A stretch of DNA of 64,000 nucleotides from Thysanoteuthis rhombus (Eukaryota > Mollusca > Cephalopoda > Oegopsida > Thysanoteuthidae): assembly GCA_963457665.1 (NCBI GenBank), contig OY735207.1:45411679-45475678 (forward strand), given 5' to 3'. The notes under the pieces were generated by a model. It saw only the letters and a list, made by a program, of their open reading frames with translations. It searched no databases and was not told the DNA's origin. The position numbers were made by a program, and so were the translations under genes. This document shows, piece after piece, positions 1-13,013 of this stretch. Positions within the stretch are counted from its first letter, which is position 1, and each line of letters begins with the position of its first letter.

Positions 1-1820
1 AGATCGGAAGTCCCAAAGCGATTTTAAAAAGAAAATGTTCGAACATAGTACAAATGCAACCATTAAAACGTATTCAACTCAACAATTCTATTACAAGAAC
101 TTTCAGCAGGAATATTGAACAAATTCTAAGTAGAGCATCACATCAAATCAAAACAAATCGAACCACAATTGAAAACAATTCAAACTAGAAAATTCAACCA
201 ACTTTTTTTTCAATACAAGAGCAGTAACATATGAATAAACAAAAACAAACTTCAGAGCGGAATTCTGATTTGTCACACCCACATTCAGTACCTGTAAAGT
301 AAAACATTTTTTTCAACTGCAGCAAGAACTAAAGATATAGTAACTTGATACTGAAGAGCCACTTACATTATTACTTCGCAAGAGTTGTCTCTTTTGTACC
401 CATCATAAAGCAGATCGTCAAGCGAGTGTTAGTTGGACAGAGATGACCCCTGGAAGTCAGAGAGCTGACTCGACACATAGGAACTGCAGGTCGGCCTAAA
501 GAACTCACCAGCCATTAGCTAAACATACTCCGTTTCCAGTAGATCTTGCACTGGTTGAACCAATATTGGCATTGCAATCACTACTGCACATGGGTTTTCA
601 TTCACATTCAATTCAAGGAAGCAGAGGCTATATAGAATAAAAAAATTCAGGAATAACACTGGAAACAATTCACTTTAGTCAAGCACTCAATATACTCCAA
701 GTCTTAATTTAATCAAATTAAAAATATCAAAAAATCTAGATTTACCCATTAAAAATTTTGATCATTTTATACAAGTGTAATTAAGATGATTAATTCTATA
801 ATGATGCATTAGGACAGTCTATCACACTTTTTTTTCACTTTCCAGCGATTATAATATGTAATATAACAAATCAAGTAATTAACTATTTGCGACATTCGAT
901 TATGTGATCGATAGTTCAGAGTTACGACACGCCACAAACTGAAACAATGGCAAGAATTTCCATGGCAAAGGGCAGCGAAAAAAAAATTTGTGTCCACTCA
1001 GTATCGGTTCACATAGCTTACCGTTACCTAACCTTACGGACATACAGGGGGGATTCGTTGTGAATAAGCGCCAGAAGAGGTTCTCAACCCATGAGCCTTG
1101 CTTTCAGCTTCCCTCGTAAGAATTTTGAGACCAAATTGAAGAACTGTGACCAGAAGAGTCGAAGAAGGTTAATGTAGTTTCACTAGCAGAGGACGGGCAG
1201 ACTCGAAATGTACACAGGATTAATTCCATACTCGTCTTTCTTTCTCACATGTTCTACCAACGTCGGACTTGCACAAGTTTCACATGAAGGAAGTAACATA
1301 GCCATCTAACCCCGATGTAAACCCGGTCACGATTAGCAACTGCGAAAGAAAAAGGCAAGCGAAATGATCATCAAACGGAAATTCAAAAATAAATTGATAA
1401 ACTTTTATTTTTCAAACAAATCGAATACAGAACAGTCTTACCCAACTCGGAAAAATAAAAAGATACTAGTTACGGTTTATTCGTTATATTTTTTCCGGTT
1501 GTGTACAATACAGAAATTTACAGCAGCGCTTTCTCCGGCAACAGCTCACACAGCAACTACATGCGCAGAGCATTTCAACAAGATTTTATACTCATATTCA
1601 TGACGCTGAGCCTGCTCACCATGTTCATACGCGCGTTTGAAGAAATTAGTGCTCCAGAATAACAATCATTACAGATTTCTTTAATTAAAATTTGACTGTT
1701 TTCAAATACATCTGATATCAAAATAATATGCTGCAATTGAATCGATTAATAAAAAATATGTTTAATCGAGAATTTATTGAATTCGATCTGCGGTATGATA
1801 TTCTATAACGCGAGGCGGAA
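1..1820. other. No gene recognised; AT-rich flank
   Basis: I see no exon with both credible splice sites and recognisable protein content. Short open frames here (for example on the minus strand around 809-997 and on the plus strand at 1364-1603) have low-complexity composition and no family resemblance. Slightly higher GC and CpG around 1020-1350 could be a promoter or 5' UTR of a gene lying off the left edge, but nothing proves it. Confidence 0.4.
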
Positions 1821-1825
1821 TCATC

Positions 1826-2072
1826 GTGCTTCGGCTGACTGTGACACGTCATTGTTTTGTTGCAGCTTGTGGTAAACAAATAATGTTTATTTTTATCTAT
1901 GATGGAAGAAGGTCAAGGATGGAAAATATCTCGGGCAATTTTGTACCACGCGAAACAAACAGGGTGCTTCAGCTGACTTGTGACACGTCAATGTTTAGTA
2001 GATTGCAGCTCTGTTGAACAAATGATTTTTTTTTCTTGTTCATGACAAAAGGTTTAGGATTTAAACTATCTG
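1826..2072. repeat. Tandem duplication of a ~125-bp unit
   Basis: Two diverged copies lie head to tail (about 1826-1948 and 1963-2072). Both contain GTGCTTC(A/G)GCTGACT, then TGACACGTCA, then a GCAGCT/ACAAAT block, and both end near an AAGG...AGGAT...ACTATC-like stretch. The TGACACGTCA core resembles a CRE-like site but is probably just part of the repeat. Confidence 0.65.
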
Positions 2073-2509
2073 ACTGTAAAAAGTTATTTACGATTTTTAA
2101 CTTTTTCTCCTTTTTACAAGGAATTGATTTTACAAGAAAAAATCATGAGCGAAGATTTAACTTTGGACCAGATCGAATGATCTAAAAAAAAGTGGGGGGC
2201 GCTCCTCACGACTCTACTAAAAAAATAATGCCAGCGTATCTTTCTTTCTTTAAATTATGAGTTTTATGTTTCTTGGAGAATAAGTTCAGAGTTGAATGTT
2301 TGAGATATAGACCGATGATAGGTTAACCAAGCCAAAATTTATTTTCGCCAGCAATTGTGCTTTTAAGCCATTAGACCCTGCCAATCTTCAGAGAATTTGT
2401 CAACTTTTAGAAAAGATATTTTTTGTGTGGCTAAGGTAATTGCTTATCTCCTGGTTGATGGGAAAAGTCATCGTAAGAAAAAGTAACAAAATAAAGGTAC
2501 GGATCATTC

Positions 2510-3620
2510 CTGGATCCATCCCAAAATTTCATCACCCCTTCCTTACCCCCATGGCTTACCTTTCCACAAAATTTGATTGAAAATTCATTGAAAACTTCTG
2601 GAGATATCGTATAAATAGACAGGAGCAAATGTAGAAATGTAGGAAGAACAAAAAACAGAAAAAATATCTCAATGACAAATTCTTTGATTTACCCCAACGT
2701 TCAAACCATATCTACTCTTCCATGAAACTACATTACAATTCATTGAAAACTTCTGACAATATCATGTTGACTGGAGCGAATACAGAAACTTATGAGAAAA
2801 AAGGTCTTTTAATCAAACACAATTTCTTGAACATCATATCAAGGAACTCCTTTCTATCAAGTTTCAAGTATAACTGATTCTAAACAGCTTAGAAAATCGA
2901 TTTTAGAACAAAGTTGAAATGCCATTATAGGCAGATCACATGATCCTGAGAAGAATATAATTTTAGGTCAGAAGCATCTTATCAAGAAAAACATTTTAAC
3001 CAAGTAAATCTGACTTGAAACAGCTGAGAAAATTTATTTTAGAATAAAAGTTTAATTGCCATTATTGCCAGATCACGTGTTCCTGGATAGAAGATTTTTC
3101 TGGGTAAGAAACATTTCATCAAGGAACAGCTTATTACAGAATTTCGAGTGAATCTAACTTGAAATAGCAGAGAAACTATATGGGGACAGACCTGCCAATC
3201 AACAGACAGGCAGAGCCACAGGGCATCTCCAAAACTTCTCAATGAATTACAATGAAATTTTGTGGGAGGGTGAGTCACAAAATAAAAAAGAAGTGATTAA
3301 ATTTTAAGGCGGATCCAGGAATTGTTTCATTGGGAAATATTTTTGCTTTTTTAGGCATTTCTGTATTCACTCCTATCTGTCCATTTGATATTTTCAGAAG
3401 TTCTCCATGAATTGCCATGCAATTTTTGTAAGGGTAAAGCACATTGTAAGAAAGAAGTATTTAAATTTTGGCGAAGGAACAAGAAATTCATTCTCAGTTG
3501 AAAGATATTTACTGTTTTGATATTTTAAATATTTCTGTATTTACTCTAGTCTACACAATATCTCCGAAAATTCTCAATGAATTTCAATGAAATTTTATAG
3601 AAAAGTGGAGTGATCAGATT
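2510..3620. repeat. Degenerate satellite-like repeat, unit ~150 bp
   Basis: Several diverged copies repeat the same order of blocks: a CCCAAAATTT..TCA..CTTC stretch, then CCCATGG, then CCACAAAATTT, then TTCATTGAAAACTTCTGGAG, then ATAT with a short CAGACAGG-like tail. Copies are recognisable near 2515-2620, 2735-2780, 3190-3260, 3380-3440 and 3560-3620, partly in opposite orientation. The same family reappears at 58440-58900. I know similar 'ACTTTTGGAGATAT' repeats from many marine invertebrate genomes; the name of the family is not known to me. Confidence 0.6.
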
Positions 3621-4780
3621 TCGGCACAGGTTTAGGAATTTGTGTTTCACTGAGAGATATTTATTAGCTTATTGGTAGGTAGGAAATATTGCCAAGCCAC
3701 TGTTTCAGAATGTTTCCATGTCTGAAATTGTTCAGTACACTCCAAAGTATCACTATGCCAAGTTTTATACCTCTATCACAAAGTGAGCGATTCCAATCAA
3801 ATTCTAGACTCTCACAAATACATATGTTCAAATAAATGGAACAAAAACCTTCCCCGGATGATGCTGATTCTAATGCTCCTCTATTTAGGGTTGAGCACTC
3901 TTTAAGTGAGGTAACTCATCCATTGTAAGCTTACGCAATGCTCTTCCATAGGAATAGAGCACTCTGGTGGATGAGGAATTTCTGTGTCTTCGTCCATCAG
4001 TAACATTTTTGAATCTTCTAATTATTCAACTATTGAGCTACCACGATTTTGAAGCCTACCAATTTGTGACTCCCAACACCAAAATCTTATCAAAAAGGCA
4101 TCCCCCTTCTCTTCATACGTGTAGGTTGAAATAAATGGTTAAAAAAACTTTCTTTAGTTGGTGCTGAATCCAAAATATTTATATAGTTTCATGGATCTAA
4201 CTGAAATTTTTTGAGAAAATCCAAGATAAAAAAAATACACACAAAAAATTTTTTTTCAGTGAGGGTGAACACCGATCCTAAGGAAATTGATGACGTTTTT
4301 TTGTAAATTTCAATCCAAAGATGTGGGCTGTAGCTCATTTGAGACCTGCTGATACTGCCAAAAGGAAATAAATATGCATTTCACTCTGATAGTTTTTGAA
4401 ACAATCCTAGATGGAAAAAAAAACAAAAAAAGAATATAGACAGACTTTTGCAAAATTTGACCTGAGGATATTTGCAGTAGGTAATTTGAGACCTGCCTTT
4501 ATGATTGTTCTTTGATGCATGGTGCATGACATCTTAGGGTGCATACATACATACATATTACATATATACTTTTGTATATAAAGGGAGGCCTACAAGAGTG
4601 GACTAACAAACATAATGTGACAGCTGTCTCCATCTCCCTGCAACACCTTGAACATAAACGGAAGGTTTAAAAGCTCAGGGAAATAATTCTTGTTTTTTGT
4701 GTGTTTTTTTTTCTTACCAAAAGTGATAGTACTAGTTGTTTTATTGCAAGTTTTATGTTTTTCATCAGATCTCACTAAAT

Positions 4781-4972
4781 CAGTGGTTTCCAACCTTTCC
4801 ATCACCAAGGACCGCATTTATCTAAATGAATTTCCCCATGGAAAAGCTTTAGAAAGACATGCCTATTCAACTAGCTCATTGACTATAGGCTTTTGAGAGA
4901 TCTGTATGCAGACCCGCAGTAAAACCTTTGTAAACACACAGGGATCCATGGCCCATAGGCTGGGAATCACTG
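4781..4972. mobile_element. hAT-superfamily MITE with 8-bp target duplication
   Basis: The element opens with CAGTGGTTTCCAACCTTT and closes with the inverted counterpart, AGGCTGGGAATCACTG. This terminal form (CAGTGGTTCTCAACC) is typical of Charlie-like hAT elements. It is flanked by an 8-bp target site duplication, CACTAAAT (4773-4780) and CACTAGAT (4973-4980), differing at one base, and 8 bp is the hAT hallmark. At 192 bp it has no coding capacity, so it was moved by a transposase supplied from elsewhere. Confidence 0.85.
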
Positions 4973-5099
4973 CACTAGATGTTCAACTAACTTGAAAATC
5001 ACTATTCCACTAGATTTCTTTTAAAGATATTTATATTTTTAGAAAAAAAGCATTTTTGACCTTTAGAAGGCCTTATTCTGACTGGTTTATTAATTTGTT

Positions 5100-5320
5100 T
5101 ATTTGTTCCAAGTTCTACGAGCCATACTGTTTTGTCTATAGACTTGTAAATTGTTATCAGTACTTGACTAAACCCTTTCCAAATAAATGTTTTTTTCTAA
5201 ATTTCTAGACAAAAAGCTTTTTTAACATTTTGGGGGCTTCTGATGGCTTCATTAATAACATCTACATTCTAGAGAATCTAGATGTTTTTTTCACAATATT
5301 TTAGATGTTTTCCAGCAGAA
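5100..5320 (+). repeat. Dispersed repeat family W, copy 1
   Basis: One of four copies in the window (others at 47455-47700, 54475-54725, 61960-62215). The shared core reads CCATACTGTTTTGTCTA, then AGACTTG.AAATTG, ATCAGTACT and GACTAAACCCTTTC. It is followed about 80 bp later by a hairpin, ACATCTA..ATTC / GAAT.TAGATGT, which is nearly perfect here at 5259-5286. The family is unnamed to me. It may be the end of a larger transposon. Confidence 0.6.
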
Positions 5321-6387
5321 ATTACTTATTTCATTAATGATGCTGCTTATTTTACAGAAACTTAATATTTTGAACTGAGAAAAGATGCCTGTTTGGAAGA
5401 TGATGAGGTGATCCAAGTACGTAATTTAAGATTGAGAAAAAATACGTTTGGATTTGTTTAATCTTAGACTGTATTCATGTAATTGGTCAACTAAGTTTAA
5501 ATCTCTCTAGGTGTTCTAGAGTATTAGATCATATCATAGTGTCAGCAATTTTTTTATTTTGTTCCTTTGATTCCTTCAATTATTTTTACTACTTCAATTT
5601 GGAACACTTAGCTTGAGCTATCTATTCTGTTGGGTAACCTGGTGAAACGGCATCTTCAGGGATTTGCCAAAGTCTGTTAAAAGCATCTAGTTTAGAAAAG
5701 TATTTTGGACCATGCATTCCAGTGAATATTTCTTCTAATTTCTATGTATATTTACAGTTTTTGTGATCTAGAGTAGCAGTAGTACATTTTCCTAATACAG
5801 GAATCTTTAATGTTATTATATGCTGACAATTTCAATGAGGCATTTTTCAGTTTGGGCTGGATATATAGATTATTGTAGTATTTTTTAGGTGACACATTTA
5901 TTTCCATGCTGAGTCTATTTTAGATTTTACTGTATACTTGTTGAGTTTCAAATTTACTGTCCATATTTTTGAATGTCCGTCATTCATTATTATGTGGACC
6001 TTATGAGGTGGAAATTCTATCTCCTGGTGTGGATCTTTGAAGTGGCTGGGTGCATCCCAGAAAAATCTAAGTGCATCAAAAAATAAATATTTTTCTCTGT
6101 GTTGAGGAGCTTCTGTTTCTGCTTTTTGAATATCATTGTTGTATGCATCACCAGGTGTGGAGGATATTGAGCTCTGAACACCCTGAAATTAGCCCTGTTG
6201 ATCCTGTACTGTTTTGATCGGTTCTTGGTTATCTTCTCTTTGATGTTTTGCTCACACTGTCAACAGATGCTGCATTTGAAAATACAATAAAGAAAAAAAG
6301 TCTCTTTTTTGTAAAGAAAGTACAATGCAGACTCATAATAATGTAGAAGTTGAGATCAATAATTTCCAAGTGCGTTATAAGCGAGTC

Positions 6388-6614
6388 TGCACTGTAACAA
6401 GTTTTCTATCTATAAAACCTACCATACACCATCATCTCCACAAAAAACAGATTTGTTATCGCAAAGAGAGAGAGAGAGAGAGAGAGAATCGTTGTGGAGA
6501 AGAGACCAAGAAAAAAAACAACACTGTGAAAAGTGAGTCTGTACTGTAACAAGTTTTCTATCTTTATAAAACCTACCATACACCAACATCTCCACAAAAA
6601 ACAGATTTGTAATA

Positions 6615-6664
<50 letters not shown>

Positions 6665-6712
6665 GTTGTGGAGAAGAGACCAAAAAAAAAAAACAACACT
6701 GTGAAAAGTGAG
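6388..6712. repeat. Tandem duplication of a GA-microsatellite-bearing unit
   Basis: Two copies of a ~150-170 bp unit, each made of a GAGTCTGYACTGTAACAAG start, an ACCTACCATACACCA stretch, CTCCACAAAAAACAG, a (GA)n tract, then GTTGTGGAGAAGAGACCA and AACAACACTGTGAAAA. The first (GA)n is about 24 bp (around 6464-6487) and the second about 43 bp (around 6619-6661). Open reading frames here on both strands are artefacts of the microsatellite. Confidence 0.85.
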
Positions 6713-6892
6713 AAAAGAATTAAGGAAAAATGTTGAGAAAAAAAAGTAGCAAAAAGAGAGAAAAAAAATCATACTGAAGATCCCCTGCCTTGTAAAAATA
6801 ATCAAACAATCCAACCAATTTATCAGTTAGAAGCTGTTGGCTTTATCAACAAACTTTTTAGAGAAATATCAATATCATTTATTGATATTACT

Positions 6893-7868
6893 AAGTGTGT
6901 ACTTTTAGTTGTGAATCAAATACGAAACCCTTCTTTTAGCTAGATATCAAAAACATCACATCCTACAACAACCCCCTATAAAAGCCCTGGATAAATATGT
7001 TTAACTGCTTATTGGTGCTGGCATTTCTAACTAGTTACTCTCTCTCTCACTTTCCTCCTCTTTGAGATTGATATCATTTCACTGCCCCCCCCCCCGCCTG
7101 ACCTGAACTTCACCATTATTCCACCATGACCAATCTCTGTACTAACTTTACCCATTTCAGTTCAGTGATTTCGAGGCATTTCACACATGCATAGCTATTC
7201 ACCACTAGCTCCAAACACGTATACTCCTCTAACTCTCATGAATGGAATGGCAATGTTTTTTACTACCCGATGGTCACAATGATCAGTCATGTAATTCTCC
7301 TTACTTTGGGAAGCACACATGGATTAAACCCTATGTGTTTTCTGTCTTACATAGTATGTCTGTTGTATGTTTACCAGCATCAGAGATGGCCCCAAAGTTG
7401 TACACACATGATCCCAAATACATCATATGCAACTTGGCAGTTAAGCATACAACCTGAACCGAGTCTTCATAACCATTCCAAATCATATGGATTCAAAGCA
7501 GTTCAAGCACCTATGCCTTGACTCCGATGACTGCACTATCATGGCACCAAAGCTTCCAAGTTTTGCATAGAAGCTATCTCCTATCTTCTCTCCTCTTCGC
7601 TTAGCATAATCGTATCTATGTTGTCTCATACATATTTCCATTTCAGTCCAGTATTGTCATTAATGTTCATGTATTAATGTACGTTTTATTCGTCAAGCTA
7701 AATACTTGCAAACGTCCTTTTTACTGTTTCTGCATTCATGACCATACTTGGTGCACATTCTCTCCATAAATCTACTTTTCTCCTTCAACATTTCCACTGA
7801 TGTCCATGTATGGGTCACAAACACAGTGGGCACCCATTCTTCAAATAGAACTATCTACCATACATTTT
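6893..7868 (+). mobile_element. Solo LTR fossil, family A, copy in + orientation
   Basis: This stretch aligns along most of its length with the reverse complements of 30274-31116 and, in part, 12121-13013. Shared blocks are CTTTTAG...TACGAAACCC, CATCACATCCTACAACA, a TATA-box-like CCTATAAAAGCC, GTGTTTTCTGTCTTACATAG, CAGCATCAGAGATGGCCCC, ATTTCCATTTCAGTC and TGTACGTTTTATT. No coding sequence lies next to it, so it reads as a solo LTR of an LTR retrotransposon (Gypsy or BEL type not resolved). It is clearly diverged from the other copies and therefore old. The ends are approximate. Confidence 0.7.
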
Positions 7869-7914
7869 AAAGAGAACCTTGCACTGATAGACCTTGCCAA
7901 ATTTTATTTTGTGA

Positions 7915-8525
7915 CTTTTTAGGTAGTTTTGGATGTTCAGGGACTTTGAATTATAGCCAACTCCCCTTTTGCCAAAATGGTTAATTATCCATCATTTTTC
8001 GAACTACATTCTTTTCACTTTGTTGTTAAGATATTGCCATGAAATATTCTGGCTATTTCAGCCATGCTCATTTAAATAAATGTTATCCTATTATCAAAAG
8101 TTAGCTTTCTAATGTTGACCCCCCCCCCAAAAAAAAACAAAACATCTCAACTACTGCTTTTTAGGTTTTGATAACCTGAAGGAGATTCCATACATGAGAA
8201 GAACAAAGACAATGATCAAATCAAAATTTGAAATAAACTTTCAATTTTATTATTTCTTGACTAATTTTAAACAATATTAGTAATGGTTCACGTATTTCAG
8301 AATGAATAAGTATGGAGAGTTAGTAGTTTTTCATAGATAAATTATGATCTAGTAAATAAATGATTAAATTAATAAATTATCTTTGATATCAACAATATGT
8401 AATTTATATATTTAATATTATATTCATGGTTCACATATTTTTAATAATCTTGTAAATAAATAATTGATCAAATAAATTATAATCTTACATTTCATATTGT
8501 CATGTTTCATATACTTATTTTTTTT
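7915..8525 (-). repeat. Dispersed element P, copy 1 (inverted relative to the 19-20 kb copies)
   Basis: The reverse complement of 8418-8525 matches 19195-19312 (shared TATGGTTCACAT, AATCTTGTAAATA, AAATTATAATCTTACATT). The reverse complement of 7979-8075 matches 20328-20420 (GCTGAAATAGCCAGA, ATATTTCATG.CAATATCTT, GAATGTAGTT.GAAAA). A third block at 7915-7980 matches 19325-19400. The blocks keep their order, so this looks like one element type now broken up. An internal partial tandem copy lies at about 8283-8400. Confidence 0.6.
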
Positions 8526-11510
8526 TTTTAAATAAAAAAAAAAAGTAATAAATACATTTTAACGAAAAAATTAATTACAGCAAAGAAATGTTAGCTTCTT
8601 TTCAAAAGAATACGGTGATTGCTGAAAATCAGTCCCAATCAAATGATCCATTTTTGACAGCCCAAATGTTGAACTTGGCTGAACATTTCATTATGGATAT
8701 GAAGTTCAAAATGCTTGAAAACATCTGTAGGCAAAATGTAAAGAGATTTGAGGGATGCTGCAAGACTTCATGTGCCAATTTCCTAAGCTTAGAAACAGTC
8801 ATACAGATGTAGACAATAGAACTATAGTAGAGCATTTCATTGTTCATTTTTCCAACTTTTCATCCTTTCCTATTAGCTACTGATATTGATTATTCTTCAC
8901 CATTGAGAACAGGTTTGGGCCTCCAGTGTGGTCTATATTTGGTAACCCTACTTCCAGACCGAAACCTATCGAACCAATGCAGAACAATTAGCACTGTAGT
9001 AGCATTCACTTAGAGGTTGACAGATTGATCAGACTGATAATTGACATTTTGAGATAATTGGCATCGGCTGATCATTTAGCTACATAAGTCTAACAAAAAA
9101 ACCCAACTTTAAAAACACAATTGATATTCAGAAAAAATTATTCAAGTTATTTCTTGTTTTTCCTGGAAAGAAAAAAAAGACCAAATTTTATCTATAAAAA
9201 AAAAAAGGAAAAAAAAAAACGAAACAGATTTTCATTAATTAAAAGTACAATTCGGTAGTTTTTTAATGTTTACATCTTTTGGCAAAAGATGCTATTTGTT
9301 TTGTTTTATTTTTCCATTTTGAAATTAAATTTTCTTTCCAATGAAATTCCTTTCTTTATGAATGATTAGTTCCATCATTATTCTATCGAACTGTCCAAAA
9401 ACATTTCTGACTTCTGCATGAGGAATAATGAACATATCTGTAATGTTCTGGCACTTTCAATGAATCTCATCACCTTGTCTAAAAAGCTACATAGGTATAT
9501 GTAAAGCTAATTGTTGTCAATTTGTATTTTATTCCTTATGTCTTTACAACTTTAATTGCTGCAGAAAAGTCTGTTGTCACATGGCCATAATATAAAAATA
9601 GTAAAAAGATTGCCATGATTTAATCAAAATTTCATTCGAAACAAAAGTAACTACGTCAAAGCTTTTTTTTTTTTCAAAGTGGAATATTCAAAATTAAATA
9701 GAAAAAACAAGACTTTTTGTAAGTAATTTTGGTATTTTGCACCTCATAAAATCAACTTTTTATCAAACAAAAACTTTTCCTTGTATACTCATACATCAAA
9801 GATTCTAAATATCCTAAACAAAATATGGTGGCATTGGGAAAGTTTGTAATGTCAAATCGAAATAAAACTGTTACAAAATAGAATTTGGTACCTAAATCAT
9901 GCTTTTCTTACAATTTTGATTTCATGTTACAAACCTGCCTGTTGCCATCATATTTTGTGCCTACAAAGTGGCATTCCCAGGATTGGTATCACCCGGGGCA
10001 GTAACTCAGGGTGTTGTCCCCAGTGTTGTCAACTCAAATTTTCTTTGAGGTAACTGACCCCAAAAAAGTATCAAAAAATGCCAAAACGTTCTAAAAAAAA
10101 AAAAAATACCATTAGCCTCTTTTTCACCATTTTCAAGAGTTGAAATGGCTAATTTGTCTAAAATGGCTAGAAAATAGCTAAAATCGCTAAAAAATACCAC
10201 TAATAGTTGTGCTATGTGTTGAACTTTCACTCTACTCAAACAAGAAATACTCTAAATGTAGTGTGGAGAGTGCTAAATTGGCAACTCCTCTTGGTGTACT
10301 ACAGATATATGTATCTCAAAAGATACACTAAATTTCTTTTTTGCATGAATACTACAACTGAGTAAAATTCTTCCTCGGGGATTTAAGTGTTATAAGACAA
10401 GGAATCATACTTGCAGAATAGTTGAAGTTTTTCATTTTTTTTCTCAATAAATTACTAAAAAAACCAACAGATATAGTCCTCCCTAAATTTCATAGATATT
10501 ATTCCTAGAACCCTATTTTTTTTGCTTTTCATTGCACCACACGAATAATCTCACTAACACTAAATATTCTAAAACTCAAAAAAGGTTTTCAGTTAATAGT
10601 AAAGAGTATTGAAAGTTATAACCTTTTGTAAAGAAGTTTTCAGCACTGAGTACCTCAAAAGATACAAAGACAACACTTTTTTTGGTACCTGTTTACCATT
10701 TAATAACTATGAATTATTGGGTTCTATGCGTATTTTTTTAAAGTAACAAGGATGGGATATTTACCCACTGAAAACCATCTGATTTAGCATTTCCATCTCA
10801 AATTTCAAAATTTTCCACAATCGAGTACCTACTACTAAATCATTTCTATTTATAACTCTTCATTGTTTTTTTTTGACTCATTTTAACACATTGTTTATTT
10901 AATTTTAGAAAATAGATTGTTTTGTTTATTTGTAATTGAATATTTGTTTCTTTTGTGAATTATTGCTTTAATGATTTTATAAAATTCAAGAAAAACCATT
11001 GTTTTTTTTTTTATCAATTGAAAAGAAAAAAATTGAATGAAAATTCATGAAGAAAACAATTAAAACACAACAAAAGGCTGGATCACAAAATTAGTATAAT
11101 GCCCCAAAATGAGACTTTGAAAAAAATATTCATTTTTAAAAGAGTGCTAAAATAGTGTGTGGTAGATGCTAAGACATAGAAATGGATGAAATGAGAAAGA
11201 ATAAATTTCTTATCTTTTCTAGTTACCTTTAATTTGAAGAACTTTCTTACCAACCCAAAGGGCAGTTTTTCAAAAAATATTGCAGTGAACAGCAGTAAAA
11301 ATTTGACAATAAAATAATAGATTAAAGGGTCCAAAGTGAAAGGAAACTTTTCTCTTTCAAATCTGAAATTTCAAGGGAAATCAGACAGAAGGAGAGAAAA
11401 TTGAATACAAAAAGCAAAAAGACTTTCAGCTACCTTTCTTCCTGAAACACCCGAACAGCTTCATGGAAATCAAAGCCTGGCTGATCAATACTATTCTTTT
11501 GCCCATACTA
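8526..11510. other. No gene recognised; AT-rich with homopolymer runs
   Basis: The stretch is rich in A and T runs. A short open frame at 8588-8812 shares a ~55-bp block with 19857-19915 (CCCAATC.AA.ATCCATTT and TTGACAG), so it is repeat-derived rather than a gene. At 10080-10220 there is a simple repetition of TGGCTA/AAATGGCTA-like words. I see no convincing exon. Confidence 0.4.
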
Positions 11511-11514
11511 ACCT

Positions 11515-11690
11515 ACCAGTGTTCAAAATGGACACTGAATAAAGCACAGAAGAGAAAATATCACCACCTATGAGATGAGGTGCCTCAAACAAGCAGTAAG
11601 CAAGATGAAAAGAGACTTAATTTACAGGGAAAAAATAAGAAACATTGTTGAGGCAAATGTTTTGCAAGTTCACACTTTAGAAGAGGTTGC
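11515..11690 (+). mobile_element. LINE reverse-transcriptase C-terminal fragment
   Basis: Translated on the plus strand this gives a stretch like KWTLNKAQKRKYHHLEMRC followed by LKQAVSKMKRDLIYREKIRN. The EMRC..R..L....RD.I...KIR pattern is characteristic of the region downstream of the reverse transcriptase in many RTE/CR1-type LINE proteins (family norm: W.L...... ..FEMRCLRR.L...RRD.I.NE.IR). Only about 50 codons are left, with the family's flanks missing, so it is a fossil. Clade is uncertain. Confidence 0.55.
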
Positions 11691-12120
11691 TCATAGATCA
11701 GTCAACACAGATCAGAATGAACTAGTTCATGTTCATAGTTCACAAATTTTGATTTTGAACCCCAAAGTTCACAGTCCCCAAAATGATCTAGTTCACGTTC
11801 ATTTTGTTATAATAGCTCTTGAATAATGAGTTTTACTCATATATAAAGAGAGACCTATGGCAATATAAATTCTGTTCACTTTTTGAAGCTTTGGTGGGAA
11901 ATCGTCAACTGAGCTTTATTTAGGAGTTTGAAGAAAACTAAAAATATAGCTCTTCTTTGCAAGTTTAAAACTTCATTTGCTAACTTTTGTGGTAACTTTC
12001 CATAAGAAAATAATATCAAAATTAGATAATTTTCAATAAAGATTTCTTATTACTATATCGATCAATCAAGTATTTGAAAAAAAAATCTTGTTATATGCTT
12101 TTTTCACGCGTAATGTCTTT

Positions 12121-13013
12121 TGTGGCGGATCCGAACACGCAAGGGGATGTTGGAGAGAGACGAGGATTTTGGATCCTTGTAGGTGATGTGTAGTGCACCG
12201 GCCCTGTAGCTGTGGGAGGAAGGACGCTGTATGAAGAGAAGGAAATGGAATGCACACCAAGTATGAAGTCGGACGCGCATTGAAATAAAGAGGAATTGAA
12301 CACATACAAGAATTGTGGCCAGACAAGAGACGTACGTTTAATACCAGAATAAAGATGAGGTACAGCTACGGGTAACGTTAATATGATTTATCGTGAGAAG
12401 TAGTGTTAGGAAAAGAGATGGTAAAGGTGGGAGTTCCCTTGTCTTGATAGTGCTGGCGTCGGAGTTGTAGCGGAGTTGTCTGAACGTGTGCATTATGTAT
12501 GGTTGGATAGCTCCCAGATACATGGAAACCGGATTCAGTGTGCGAGCCTTACTGCCGAGTAAGTGAGTTAACTTGGGGGCTATTCTCAGACGCTGTTAGA
12601 CTCTCAACGAACAGACTATAAAAGACATAGAATATGAAGTTTTATCCATGCGTGTTTCCCGAAGTGAGGATGGTGGTTAAGATTGGATTGGCCTGTGGGT
12701 TGGCGACATGATAATGATCTTAGAGAGAAGGAAAGAGAGTGGCCGGCTGCAAAGGCCGGGGCCAGAGGCATGATCAACTAGGAATACTGGCGCCAAGAAG
12801 CATTGGGCCAGGGAGAAGGAGAGAGAGAGGATGGCCAGCCACAGAGGCCGGGGCTAGAAGCGTACCCAGCTAGGGGTGCTGGAGCTAGTGAGCACTGGAC
12901 CATGTGCGTCCAGGGGTTTTATAGGGGTTGTCAGAAGAAGTGATGTTTTGGATATTAAGCTAAAAGGAGAGTTTCGTACTTAATTCCTTACTAAAAGTAT
13001 AGGGGGCACTACA
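12121..13013 (-). mobile_element. Solo LTR fossil, family A, 893 bp with 4-bp target duplication
   Basis: On the minus strand the element begins TGTAGTGCCCCCTATAC and ends GATCCGCCACA, with the inverted TGTRG/CYACA termini typical of an LTR. It is flanked by CTTT on both sides (12117-12120 and 13014-13017), consistent with a short LTR-retrotransposon target duplication. A TATA-like CCTATAAAACCC lies about 100 bp in. It holds an internal tandem duplication of about 88 bp (around 12725-12895, two GGCCGGGGC..GAGGC-like halves). Its local GC is higher than the surroundings. No internal coding region accompanies it. Related copies lie at 30274-31116 and 6893-7868. Confidence 0.75.

Noticed and set aside
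1-10. The window opens with AGATCGGAAG, the first ten bases of a common sequencing adapter
   Set aside because: The next bases (TCCC) depart from the adapter, so this is most likely chance rather than contamination.
6406-6814. Long minus-strand open frames of 97 and 131 codons rich in Ser-Leu
   Set aside because: They read through (GA)n tracts in a tandem duplication; microsatellites stay open in several frames without coding.
8588-8812. 74-codon frame containing SQSNDPFLTAQ
   Set aside because: Part of it recurs at 19857-19915 without an open frame, so it is repeat-derived. A thought that it resembled the mariner SRN.NDPFLDR block was too weak to keep.
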